NCBI GenBank assembly: GCA_029907285.1
Contig: JARYMD010000148.1
Location: forward strand, 1 to 9,789
Direction: 5' to 3'
Length of the DNA: 9,789 nucleotides
Origin: Verrucomicrobiota bacterium
GTDB lineage: Bacteria > Verrucomicrobiota > Verrucomicrobiia > Limisphaerales > J093
The position numbers and the translations under genes are program-made. A model generated the notes under the pieces. That model ran no database searches and had not been told where the DNA came from. It worked only from the letters and a program-made list of their open reading frames with translations. Shown in pieces: positions 1 to 6,693 of the stretch; position 1 is the stretch's first letter, and each line of letters opens with the position of its first letter.

Positions 1-344
1 ACAGCGCAGCCCTCATCAGCGTGCGCAGGCGCCGAGTCTCTGCCGGTCAGGCAACTTTGGTTCCGGCTACGCCGGGCTGGGAAAAATGCGGGCAAGGGCT
101 GCAATCACGTTTTCGTTCCAAGTGTTATGAAGGCCGTGTTCAACGATCTGGATTGCCAATGCCGGAACCCGCGGGGCGTCGGCTCGCAGGTTTGTCACTC
201 GCAGCTCTGACTCGTCGGCCAAGTGGCACAAATGGCGGTACGGCGGAGCGGATGATCGAACTCGTAGTTCCAATCGACCAAGGAAGAGCAAGTTTATGGC
301 AAATATTGGGTAGTGCTGCATGGTGTGTTACCTGAATATCAGGA
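1..344. other. Upstream region with no convincing gene
   Basis: Several short reading frames exist on both strands but none is persuasive. The longest minus-strand frame (321 down to 67, 84 codons) starts MQHYPIFAINLLFLGRL and ends ALARIFPSPA; it uses several rare-looking codons (ATA, CTA, repeated CGA) and I recognise no family. A plus-strand frame ending at 351 reads VYGKYWVVLHGVLPEYQEW before its stop, which has coding-like composition, but it is open only from 268, after an in-frame stop. This could be the decayed end of an older gene. A small perfect hairpin (CCGGC-TAC-GCCGG) lies at 63-75. The region may be repeat-derived or degenerate, and it presumably contains the promoter of the following gene, although no clear -35/-10 pair is visible. 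Confidence 0.35.
331..343 (+). promoter_or_regulatory. Small inverted repeat directly before the start codon at 345
   Basis: CCTGA and TCAGG are perfect reverse complements separated by ATA, ending one base before the ATG. The right arm contains the only Shine-Dalgarno-like bases (AGGA, 341-344). They touch the start codon, so they are too close to act as a normal ribosome binding site. The element could be a weak hairpin masking the start or a small operator, but arms of 5 bp arise easily by chance. Confidence 0.2.
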
Positions 345-2912
345 ATGGTAATAACCTCAATCGGAAGACGTCCGGCCCGGCAGTGGGCAAGCCTGATCGT
401 GATCCTGTCTTGTTTCCAATTAATTTTGCGCTTGGATGCTGGTTTGCCGGCGCCGTGGCGTTTTGTGGCGCCTCAGCCTCAGGGCAATGATTTGTTGGCT
501 GCATGGTCGCCGGCACCCGACAAGCTTTACGCAGGCGGTCATGGCGGAGTGATCATGTATTGGGACGGCGCGAAATGGACGGTCCAGGCCACTCCGACTC
601 AAAAGACCATTTTTGCCATTCATGGTTTGTCTCAGAATTCGGTCTGGGCTGTCGGGGGCGACCCTTACACGGACAACATTACGAACCGCTGTCTTGTCTT
701 GCGTTATGATGGCACGACATGGAAAGAGATGCCGGCTCCACAGTTCGGCGGTTACACATATCCGTTCAACGCCGTCCACGCTGTGGCAACCAACGATGTT
801 TGGGCGAGCCACGATTACGGAACGGCTCTTGCCCATTACGACGGCACGAAGTGGGACTGGGTCTATCCGCCACTTTCTGTCGAAGGTTCGTTCAAGGCCA
901 TAACGTCCGCAGGCCCGGATCATTTGTTTGTGACTGGCACACACGGCCAAATCCTCCATCGCGACAAAGGCACATGGAAGCTCGAGCAAAAGCGCGAAAG
1001 CGGCAGCCTGAGCTTCAATATCATTACGAAGCTTTGGGCCTATGATGTCAACAACGTGTTCGCGGCAGGCAATTGGACTCAGTTTTACCGCCGGAACTCC
1101 GACGGCACATGGGCAGAACTTCCCATCAACGCCAGTGAACCTTTTGGAATCGGTTTCTGCGCTCTCTGGGGCCGGTCGCCCACCGAAGTCTATCTGCTGA
1201 ACGGAAACTCTGTTTTCTACTACGACGGCGCGAACCCGGTGGTGAGGAAGGAGTTCATGACAAGCATCCGCAGAGGATGGCTTAACGGATCCGGGGCGGG
1301 GGACAGGCTTTATGGGGTTGGCCCGGGGGGCGTGGTTCACGAGTACAGGCTGGACGGCCCGGGCAGCGGCACGCTTTCAGCACTGACTGTTGGCGGCAAT
1401 CTCGACCTGCGTCTTCTTTCTCCCGGCATTGCCGGGTGCGGTTCAAACAGCGTTATCGCGTTCGGTTTGGCCCGCGAAATCCCTGATTGGTGGCCGCTTT
1501 GGCACGTCGCAAATGGGGTCGCGCGGCGGTTCCCATCTCTGCCGCCCGGCGCTTCTGGAGCGACACAGGTCAAGGCCGTAACGGCTGCCAGCCTCAGTGT
1601 CGTCATTGTTGCATGGGAGAATTTCGGAGATTGGGGCCGGGGTGTTCATCGGTGGGACGGCGCCCAGTGGCAGGAAATGTCAGGCGCCGAAGGAACGGTC
1701 GCGTTTTGGCGATCGCCCAGCGGACGGCTTCATGCCGCCGCACCATATCGTGTCTTCTCCTGGAACGACCCGGGCGGTTGGCAGACACTCTACACGGTCC
1801 CTGCCGATCAGACAGAAACTCGAATCAGTGCGCTCTGGGGACGCGCTGACAACGACATTTTTGCTGGCACAGCCAACGGCAAAATCCTGAGGTACAACGG
1901 TTCCACATGGAGTCCCGAGACAACACCCGGAACAGGCGTGATTGTCGGTCTTGCCGGCACGGCATCGGATACCTACGCTGTCGGCGAGGATGGGCTCGCA
2001 TGGCGCCGATCCGGTACAACGTGGCAGAAACTGTCCGGCGTTGCGGCCAACGCAGGCGAGCACTTCACCGCCATTGCTGTGGGCAGCGACGGCGTCTATG
2101 CCGCCCAACGCACACCGGGCCAGTACACCGGTGGCGGACTGGGCCGGCTCTGGCGATTCAGCGGTTCAACTGCGTCACTGGTGATTCAAGGGCTGTCGCA
2201 GCCTTTGGATGGCCTTGCCAGAACCAGCGCAGGTTATCTTGTTGGCTTTGCTGCGAGTGATTTCGTAATCACCGACGCGCCACAAACTGCCGCGCCGGTG
2301 CTGCAGCGCGTCGATCTTGCGACCTCCGATTGGCAGCCAATCGGAGATACAGGCGTGGCAGTTCGCGCGAATGTGTCTGATGGCTCGCGATCGGTGATGT
2401 CCGTTCAACGAATTCCCGAGCCTGTGCCGTTTGGCCCCAATCCAGCGCCGTACGCTGAGCATTGGATTCTGCTCGAGGACAAGTTCTACGCCGGGACAGC
2501 CATCCCTCCGATGTACATTCGCGCCCAGTACGATCCGACCAAGCTTGCCTCCGATCTCGCGGGGAAACCGTTGGACCTGTTCCGATACACACACTCGGAT
2601 GCCACGGAAATCTCTTCCGTCCATGACCCCGCAAGGCGGACGCTCAGCACTGTCAGCCCAGCTGATTTCTCGATCTGGACTGTTGGTGCGGTGGTGCCTC
2701 CACCGGAACTGCGCGTGGCAAGGGTTGCTGCGCACCGGATTACCCTTTCGTGGCCTGTCACTGCCGCGGGTTATGTCTTGGAGAGCGCTCCTGCTGTTTC
2801 TCCTGGCACGGCTTGGGTTGCTGCATCCGAGTCGGTTCAGATCGTTGGCAGCGAGTTCGTGGTTACTGTGGATGCGGCTACTGTCCAGCGGTTCTTCCGC
2901 CTCCGCAAATAG
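345..2912 (+). CDS. Exported double beta-propeller protein with verrucomicrobial C-terminal tail
   Basis: The 855-residue product starts with a signal peptide: basic stretch around R8-R12, hydrophobic core about 15-30, likely cleavage near 33-36. From about 50 to 335 there are seven repeats of roughly 40 residues, and from about 360 to 650 seven more. Each has a pattern like 'aI.a...ndVwA.G..G.i..yDG..W', for example VIMYWDGAKW (69-78), LRYDGTTW (119-126), ALAHYDGTKW (161-170), ILRYNGSTW (514-522) and LAWRRSGTTW (551-560). This fits two seven-bladed beta-propellers. A beta-rich segment follows at 660-780. Residues 786-855 (LSWPV.AAGYVLESA...QRFFRLRK) match a tail seen on many exported Verrucomicrobiota proteins, possibly for sorting or surface retention. 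No catalytic motif is apparent, so a binding or scaffold role is inferred. ATG 345 is the first possible start after the in-frame TGA at 333. The gene converges on the minus-strand hydrolase. Confidence 0.85.
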   Translation: MVITSIGRRPARQWASLIVILSCFQLILRLDAGLPAPWRFVAPQPQGNDLLAAWSPAPDKLYAGGHGGVIMYWDGAKWTVQATPTQKTIFAIHGLSQNSVWAVGGDPYTDNITNRCLVLRYDGTTWKEMPAPQFGGYTYPFNAVHAVATNDVWASHDYGTALAHYDGTKWDWVYPPLSVEGSFKAITSAGPDHLFVTGTHGQILHRDKGTWKLEQKRESGSLSFNIITKLWAYDVNNVFAAGNWTQFYRRNSDGTWAELPINASEPFGIGFCALWGRSPTEVYLLNGNSVFYYDGANPVVRKEFMTSIRRGWLNGSGAGDRLYGVGPGGVVHEYRLDGPGSGTLSALTVGGNLDLRLLSPGIAGCGSNSVIAFGLAREIPDWWPLWHVANGVARRFPSLPPGASGATQVKAVTAASLSVVIVAWENFGDWGRGVHRWDGAQWQEMSGAEGTVAFWRSPSGRLHAAAPYRVFSWNDPGGWQTLYTVPADQTETRISALWGRADNDIFAGTANGKILRYNGSTWSPETTPGTGVIVGLAGTASDTYAVGEDGLAWRRSGTTWQKLSGVAANAGEHFTAIAVGSDGVYAAQRTPGQYTGGGLGRLWRFSGSTASLVIQGLSQPLDGLARTSAGYLVGFAASDFVITDAPQTAAPVLQRVDLATSDWQPIGDTGVAVRANVSDGSRSVMSVQRIPEPVPFGPNPAPYAEHWILLEDKFYAGTAIPPMYIRAQYDPTKLASDLAGKPLDLFRYTHSDATEISSVHDPARRTLSTVSPADFSIWTVGAVVPPPELRVARVAAHRITLSWPVTAAGYVLESAPAVSPGTAWVAASESVQIVGSEFVVTVDAATVQRFFRLRK

Positions 2913-2983
2913 GTTCAGAAGGTCGAAAACTGCGCCAGTGAATCCTCGGGCTGCTCCTGCCAAATGCATGCCCGGTTGGGAGC

Positions 2984-3001
2984 GCGGCCGTCCCCGGCCG
3001 C
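2984..3001. repeat. GC-rich perfect hairpin
   Basis: GCGGCCG (2984-2990) and CGGCCGC (2995-3001) are perfect reverse complements around a TCCC loop, 72 bases after the stop of the propeller gene. A strong 7-bp all-GC stem of this kind is typical of dispersed intergenic palindromes. It could protect the mRNA 3' end or help termination, but no T-run follows. Confidence 0.55.
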
Positions 3002-3202
3002 ATCAATCCGACGGCCGATCTTCCGACCCGTTTCCATCGCGCGAACCCGCCGCCCGAACATTCACCGGCTGGGGGAGATAAGACTGCGTGTCTGTCCTCA
3101 TATTTCGCAGCCCGGCGGGGCCGGAAACAAAGCAGCCTGAGGAGCAACGAGTCAGCGACTGCGGCCCTTGATGAGCGCTTCGCTGTTGAGCGCTGTGCCG
3201 CT

Positions 3203-3277
3203 GAACGTTGGACGTTGAGCGTTACTTTCGGTTGACCTGGGGTTCGTCTGTCTGGGAACGCCCAACGTACAACGCTC
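3203..3277. repeat. Imperfect 21-bp inverted repeat built from TTGRRCG-like units
   Basis: The left arm (3203-3223, beginning GAACGTTGGACGTTGAGCG) and the right arm (3257-3277, AACGCCCAACGTACAACGCT...) are reverse complements at 18 of 21 positions, with a 33-bp spacer. Each arm is made of short related units (ACGTTG, ACGTTGAGCG). An extra GTTGAGCG at 3185-3192 repeats 3215-3222. This looks like a member of a dispersed repeat family sited between convergent genes. A family of this type in verrucomicrobial genomes is my recollection, not shown by the window. Confidence 0.6.
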
Positions 3278-3432
3278 AACCCAAATCCGCGCTCGGGCGG
3301 TTGATCGCAAGGAACTGTCGAGCAACGAAAGGGCTGCGGACGCGCGGCTGTCCGGGGGGCATTGGCTGGCATTGCGCCAAGTGGTCGATGACCGTTTTGG
3401 AGATTGAAGGCGCAGGTGTTTCTGTGCGGAGA

Positions 3433-6300
3433 CTATGGGATTAAGTCGGTGGTGAATATGGATTCGACGTTCTCGAAGAAGAGCCCTTGGAATTGGCCGG
3501 GTTGGAGACCGTCTGGCAACTTGAGTTCGACTTCATAGTGTGTGTCGGGTTTCAGGTTTGATACGTCGGCGTAAAAGCCGGTGAAAGTGCGCTCGCGGCC
3601 GAGCGGGAAAACGTCGCTGTAGGCTTTCTTCACTTCGATCGGTTGGCCGTTGAGTTTGAGACCGACTTCCCATTTATCGTTTGGGTCGGCAATGTGGACA
3701 TAAAGAAGAAGCCGGTGCGGGGCGCGCCATGTGGCGAGCAATTCCTCCTCGGAATAGGGAATGGGCCATGCTTTGCGGCGCTCGGCGAGTTGATCAAAGA
3801 CGCGCTGCGGGACTGTGAACTCAGCTCGATACACGGTGTTTGAGAAATTGCGGTCGCAGGTGCCGATTTGGTGGCAGTGGTCAAAACGCGCGCCCGCGTA
3901 AGTCACAGGGAGAGTGACGCAATCGCCTTTCTGTGTGAACGAATTCACAGGGTGCCCGTTCACGGTCATCCGGGAAGGAATCTTGCGGGGCGGAAGCATT
4001 ACGGTCAGGAGCGTTTTTGTGCCCATTTCGCCTTCGACGTTTGACAGCACAAGCGTGTTGCCCCGGATCGCTGCTTGACCGTGGGCGTTGAGCAGTGCGG
4101 GAAGCTTGAGCGATTTTGCTGGCACAAGTTCGAGCACCAGCGCTTGAGGGCCTTTGATGGGCAGGGTGACAGTGTCGCCGTAATGCCACGGTCCCTGTTC
4201 TGGTTTGCCGAGGAGCCGTCCGGCTCGGGGATGGAGTTCGCGCAACACAAATGCATTGCCGGTTGCCAATCCGATGCTCGCATCGAGCCTGAACTCGGCG
4301 TTCAACGCGCGGTAGTTCGGGTTGAACAGGAAGATGAACCCGCGGTTGTTGGCGATGGCGGCGGTGCCGTCAATGCGGCCAAGGACAGGCGGGCCGATGA
4401 TGGGACGCAGTCGTTTCAATGTTGCGCGGTGTTTGTCGGTCCAGTCCATCCAATCCCGGAGCCATTGTTGGTCTTCGGGGCGGAAATGTTTGAATTCGGT
4501 TTCATCGCGTGCGGGCAGGAGGTCCACGACGTGGTTGAATGGCGCGGTGCCGATGGAGCTGATCACCGAGTAGCGCCAGCCGAGGTAATCCCAGTCGCGG
4601 GTGTGGAACGGGCGGTCTTTTACGCAATTGCCTTTGGCGTCATTGCGTGGTGTCTGGTGTGTCATGTAACCCGGAACAAGCTCCAAGGGCGCGAACTGTT
4701 CCATGTGATAATACCATGCGGCGAAGCGCTGGCGATCGGCTGAGACGCGGCTGAAGTGGAGGTCTGGGAAGTTTTCGAAACTGCCGGGCTGCTCGTCGTT
4801 GGTGGTTGGGTGGGGGTAACATCCGCCGCGCCACGTCCATGCGCCGAACCACTGATATTGCTGGCGGCCGTCGATGACCACATCTGGAATGCGGCGGCGC
4901 AGTTCCTCCATTATGCGCCTGCAGCCGTACCATTGAGCGTATTTGCTGGTGGGCTTTTTGCCGTCTTTGGTTGGTTCGTAGGCGATCCACCAGTGATCGA
5001 AGCTGTAGCCGGCGATGCCAGTGCGTTTCTGGAAGGCGACGAGTTGGTCCACGAACCAATCCTGAAAACTGCGGACGCCGGTATCAACGCCGATGTAACC
5101 GCCGGTTTTGCCGCCGCACCATGCTGTCCATTCCGGGTTGTGTTTCCAGCCGAGCGTTGGGTACACGTAGGCGACGAGCCTGACATTCTTTGACCTTGCG
5201 TAATCGAGCATTTCTTGGATGGAGGGCGGGATCGGGTCTTTGTCGATGTTCCATTCTCTGTTGCGGATTTTCTGTCCGAGACCGAGCCAGAGACAGTTTT
5301 CCCAGCCCCATGCATCGGTGTTGTGATCGAGTGGAGCGACCGCGCTGTTGCCGGGGGTGAAGAGGCTGTTGTTGCAGCCGATGGCGGCGCACTGGTCGAT
5401 GATGCGCTTCCACTCGGCGCGACCGGCTGGTGTGGCCACATCGATCTGGTAATCGTTCTCGCACCATGGGACATGGACGCGCAGGCTTTTCTCCGGGCGG
5501 TACAGTGTGAAGGCTTGTACGCAGCGCGTCATGGCATCGAACTCGGCAAGGTCGAGCATTGGTTGGCCCTCGAAGGCGTGCTCCGGTTCGCGCACATACT
5601 TCCACTCGCCAATGTTGCGGGCGGGGAGCTCGGTGCCTGTGAGAACATGCATCCCGAGGCAGACGCGGTCGGACTCGAACGGTCCGTAATTGGCACGCCA
5701 TTCAAGATCGGGTGTGTAGGCCATGGAGACCTGATCGTCTTTGCGTTCCCACTTGAGGAACGGGTTTTGCAGGGCGATGAACACGCCGGACCTTTTCGGC
5801 AGATTGGTTTCGCCGATGCGCAGGAAGACGGCGCCGCTGCTGTTGCTGGCCTTGAACTCGTGTGCGACGGGCGTCTTCACGTTGGCGCGCAGCATTTCGA
5901 TCTTGTCCACGCGGCAGGTGGTGTTTGGTGGCAGCGTGAGAACGAGTTGCTTGCTGACAAAATGCCAGCCCGGCTGCAGTTCGTAGATGACCTTGAGCTG
6001 CTTGTCATCGGCCGCGTAAGTGAACGTGATACTGTTTTGGCGGCGGGCGGTGTCGAGGAGCTTTAGGCCCGGCACTGTGAGCTTTTGGCAGTTGATGGTG
6101 AGTGAGGCAGAATCGTTGGCCAGGACGAAGGATTGTTTGGTTGCCTGATCGGTGACGCGCGCCAGACCTGCGTTGTCGAATTCAGCGGCGATGTTGGAGT
6201 TGGACAAAGTGAAGCGCTCAGGTTCAAGGGCGGCAACGGCTGGCGCGAACAGAAGGTCGGCGGCCAACCATGCGAGTGTTGTGAAGTTGCGCAGGTGCAT
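3433..6300 (-). CDS. Secreted clan-D-like glycoside hydrolase (GH36/GH27-type fold), family unassigned
   Basis: The 955-residue product has a signal peptide (MHLRNFTTLAWLAADLLFAP, cleavage near AVAA at 21-24), so it probably acts in the periplasm or outside the cell. Residues 26-240 are beta-rich, like the N-terminal sandwich of GH36 enzymes. Residues about 270-625 look like a TIM barrel with strand-like segments SLRVHVPWCENDY (272-284), NVRLVAYVYPTLGW (372-385), AGYSFDHWW (430-438) and DVVIDGRQQYQW (473-484). D435 and D477 are candidate catalytic residues by position, which is an inference. Residues 640-727 form a C-terminal beta-domain and about 820-950 a further beta-rich, possibly carbohydrate-binding domain. 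The substrate is unknown; an alpha-galactosidase-like activity is only one possibility. The frame stays open upstream to a TTG at 6366, but the ATG at 6300 gives a proper signal peptide and is preferred. No clear ribosome binding site is visible. The gene stands alone and is divergent from glnE. Confidence 0.75.
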   Translation of the reverse strand: MHLRNFTTLAWLAADLLFAPAVAALEPERFTLSNSNIAAEFDNAGLARVTDQATKQSFVLANDSASLTINCQKLTVPGLKLLDTARRQNSITFTYAADDKQLKVIYELQPGWHFVSKQLVLTLPPNTTCRVDKIEMLRANVKTPVAHEFKASNSSGAVFLRIGETNLPKRSGVFIALQNPFLKWERKDDQVSMAYTPDLEWRANYGPFESDRVCLGMHVLTGTELPARNIGEWKYVREPEHAFEGQPMLDLAEFDAMTRCVQAFTLYRPEKSLRVHVPWCENDYQIDVATPAGRAEWKRIIDQCAAIGCNNSLFTPGNSAVAPLDHNTDAWGWENCLWLGLGQKIRNREWNIDKDPIPPSIQEMLDYARSKNVRLVAYVYPTLGWKHNPEWTAWCGGKTGGYIGVDTGVRSFQDWFVDQLVAFQKRTGIAGYSFDHWWIAYEPTKDGKKPTSKYAQWYGCRRIMEELRRRIPDVVIDGRQQYQWFGAWTWRGGCYPHPTTNDEQPGSFENFPDLHFSRVSADRQRFAAWYYHMEQFAPLELVPGYMTHQTPRNDAKGNCVKDRPFHTRDWDYLGWRYSVISSIGTAPFNHVVDLLPARDETEFKHFRPEDQQWLRDWMDWTDKHRATLKRLRPIIGPPVLGRIDGTAAIANNRGFIFLFNPNYRALNAEFRLDASIGLATGNAFVLRELHPRAGRLLGKPEQGPWHYGDTVTLPIKGPQALVLELVPAKSLKLPALLNAHGQAAIRGNTLVLSNVEGEMGTKTLLTVMLPPRKIPSRMTVNGHPVNSFTQKGDCVTLPVTYAGARFDHCHQIGTCDRNFSNTVYRAEFTVPQRVFDQLAERRKAWPIPYSEEELLATWRAPHRLLLYVHIADPNDKWEVGLKLNGQPIEVKKAYSDVFPLGRERTFTGFYADVSNLKPDTHYEVELKLPDGLQPGQFQGLFFENVESIFTTDLIP

Positions 6301-6363
6301 TTGATTCGATTGGAGTTTCGGCCGCAAATTTCGCACTTTGAACAGTCCGCAGGCAAGTGTCTT

Positions 6364-6396
6364 CAAGAAAACTCATGAAACAAAAATGGTTTCTTG
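6364..6396. promoter_or_regulatory. 7-bp inverted repeat upstream of the hydrolase gene
   Basis: CAAGAAA (6364-6370) and TTTCTTG (6390-6396) are perfect reverse complements separated by 19 AT-rich bases that contain the palindrome TCATGA (6373-6378). The element lies 64-96 bases upstream of the preferred ATG of the minus-strand hydrolase. Position and symmetry suit an operator for a dimeric regulator, but the arms are short and no regulator gene is nearby. Confidence 0.3.
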
Positions 6397-6457
6397 GAAT
6401 GTCACCGGAATAGTGTTTTGAGCCTGTTTGGACGGCGAGGTGATGAGATTTCGGGGT

Positions 6458-6492
6458 AAGTGATAGGTGATACGTGATGCGTGATGCGTGAT
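6458..6492. repeat. Five tandem heptamers, consensus NNGTGAT
   Basis: The units are AAGTGAT, AGGTGAT, ACGTGAT, GCGTGAT and GCGTGAT, followed by GCAT. The core GTGAT is invariant in all five and only the first two bases vary. Units become identical toward the glnE side, as expected of an array growing by slippage. On the other strand it reads as repeated ATCACGC. It is probably a variable, non-coding array. Confidence 0.8.
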
Positions 6493-6560
6493 GCATATGG
6501 TGCCAGGCTCAAAGTGTGCGTGCTGCGGATGATTTTGGTTGGGAAAGCGAAGCATTCCAT

Positions 6561-6618
6561 GCGCAGGCTAAAGCCTGCACTACGAGCCGGCCGCGGTTTG
6601 TAGTGCCGCCTTTAGGCG
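6561..6618. repeat. REP-like paired hairpin upstream of glnE
   Basis: The left hairpin is GCAGGCT-AA-AGCCTGC (6563-6578); the right one is CGCCT-TT-AGGCG (6607-6618). They sit in mirror orientation: GCACTAC (6577-6583) and GTAGTGC (6600-6606) are perfect reverse complements around a GC-rich centre. The whole unit can therefore fold either as two small hairpins or as one long stem. The two-hairpin, inverted layout is the hallmark of REP/BIME-type intergenic palindromes. The ATG at 6619 touches its end. Confidence 0.7.
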
Positions 6619-6623
6619 ATGCC

Positions 6624-6657
6624 GCCTGAAGCACGAGCAGGCTGGAAGATTTTTTTT
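6624..6657 (+). terminator. Weak terminator-like stem followed by an eight-T run
   Basis: GCCTG (6624-6628) pairs with CAGGC (6638-6642) around a nine-base loop, and eight T bases follow at 6650-6657 after a seven-base gap. The stem is short and the gap is long for an intrinsic terminator, so the call is weak. If active it would stop plus-strand transcription arriving from upstream, 37 bases before the glnE start codon. Confidence 0.2.
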
Positions 6658-6693
6658 ATTCCGCGGTGGCGGTGGGCGGTGTGTAATCGGCTT

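Larger units (their letters stand above)
2913..3432. other. 520-bp intergenic region between convergent genes, repeat-rich
   Basis: This stretch separates the 3' ends of two convergent genes. Its short frames on both strands are rich in Arg, Ala and Pro with no recognisable domain, so I call no gene. It contains the GC hairpin at 2984-3001 and the imperfect inverted repeat at 3203-3277. No hairpin followed by a T-run was found, so the way either flanking gene terminates is not evident; a structured RNA or Rho could do it. Confidence 0.6.
6301..6693. other. 393-bp divergent intergenic region between the hydrolase gene and glnE
   Basis: Both promoters must lie here or in the repeats, but I could not fix a -35/-10 pair for either gene. 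In order, the region holds an inverted repeat (6364-6396), a tandem heptamer array (6458-6492), a REP-like paired hairpin (6561-6618) and a T-run (6650-6657). The half nearest glnE looks repeat-derived, which makes the short in-frame N-terminal extension of glnE doubtful. Confidence 0.6.

Noticed and set aside
420..1340. Long minus-strand open frame of 306 codons inside the propeller gene
   Set aside because: It is antisense to a gene with a clear signal peptide and repeat structure; its product is Arg/Pro/Val-rich with no domain, as expected for a shadow frame in GC-rich DNA.
2175..2969. Minus-strand frame of 264 codons overlapping the end of the propeller gene
   Set aside because: It runs opposite the conserved C-terminal tail domain and shows no motif or signal peptide.
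5215..6066. Plus-strand open frame of 283 codons opposite the hydrolase gene
   Set aside because: It is a shadow frame: the minus strand encodes a continuous exported enzyme, while this frame has no recognisable domain.
6301..6366. Upstream extension of the hydrolase to a TTG start at 6366
   Set aside because: It would place 22 basic and polar residues before a normal signal peptide; the ATG at 6300 gives a standard exported N-terminus.
6458..6492. CRISPR array or iteron-type origin
   Set aside because: Units are 7 bp with no spacers, and no Cas, replication initiator or partition gene is nearby.
6224..6555. Minus-strand frames reading HHASRITYHL-type sequence
   Set aside because: They are translations of the tandem heptamer array, not genes.
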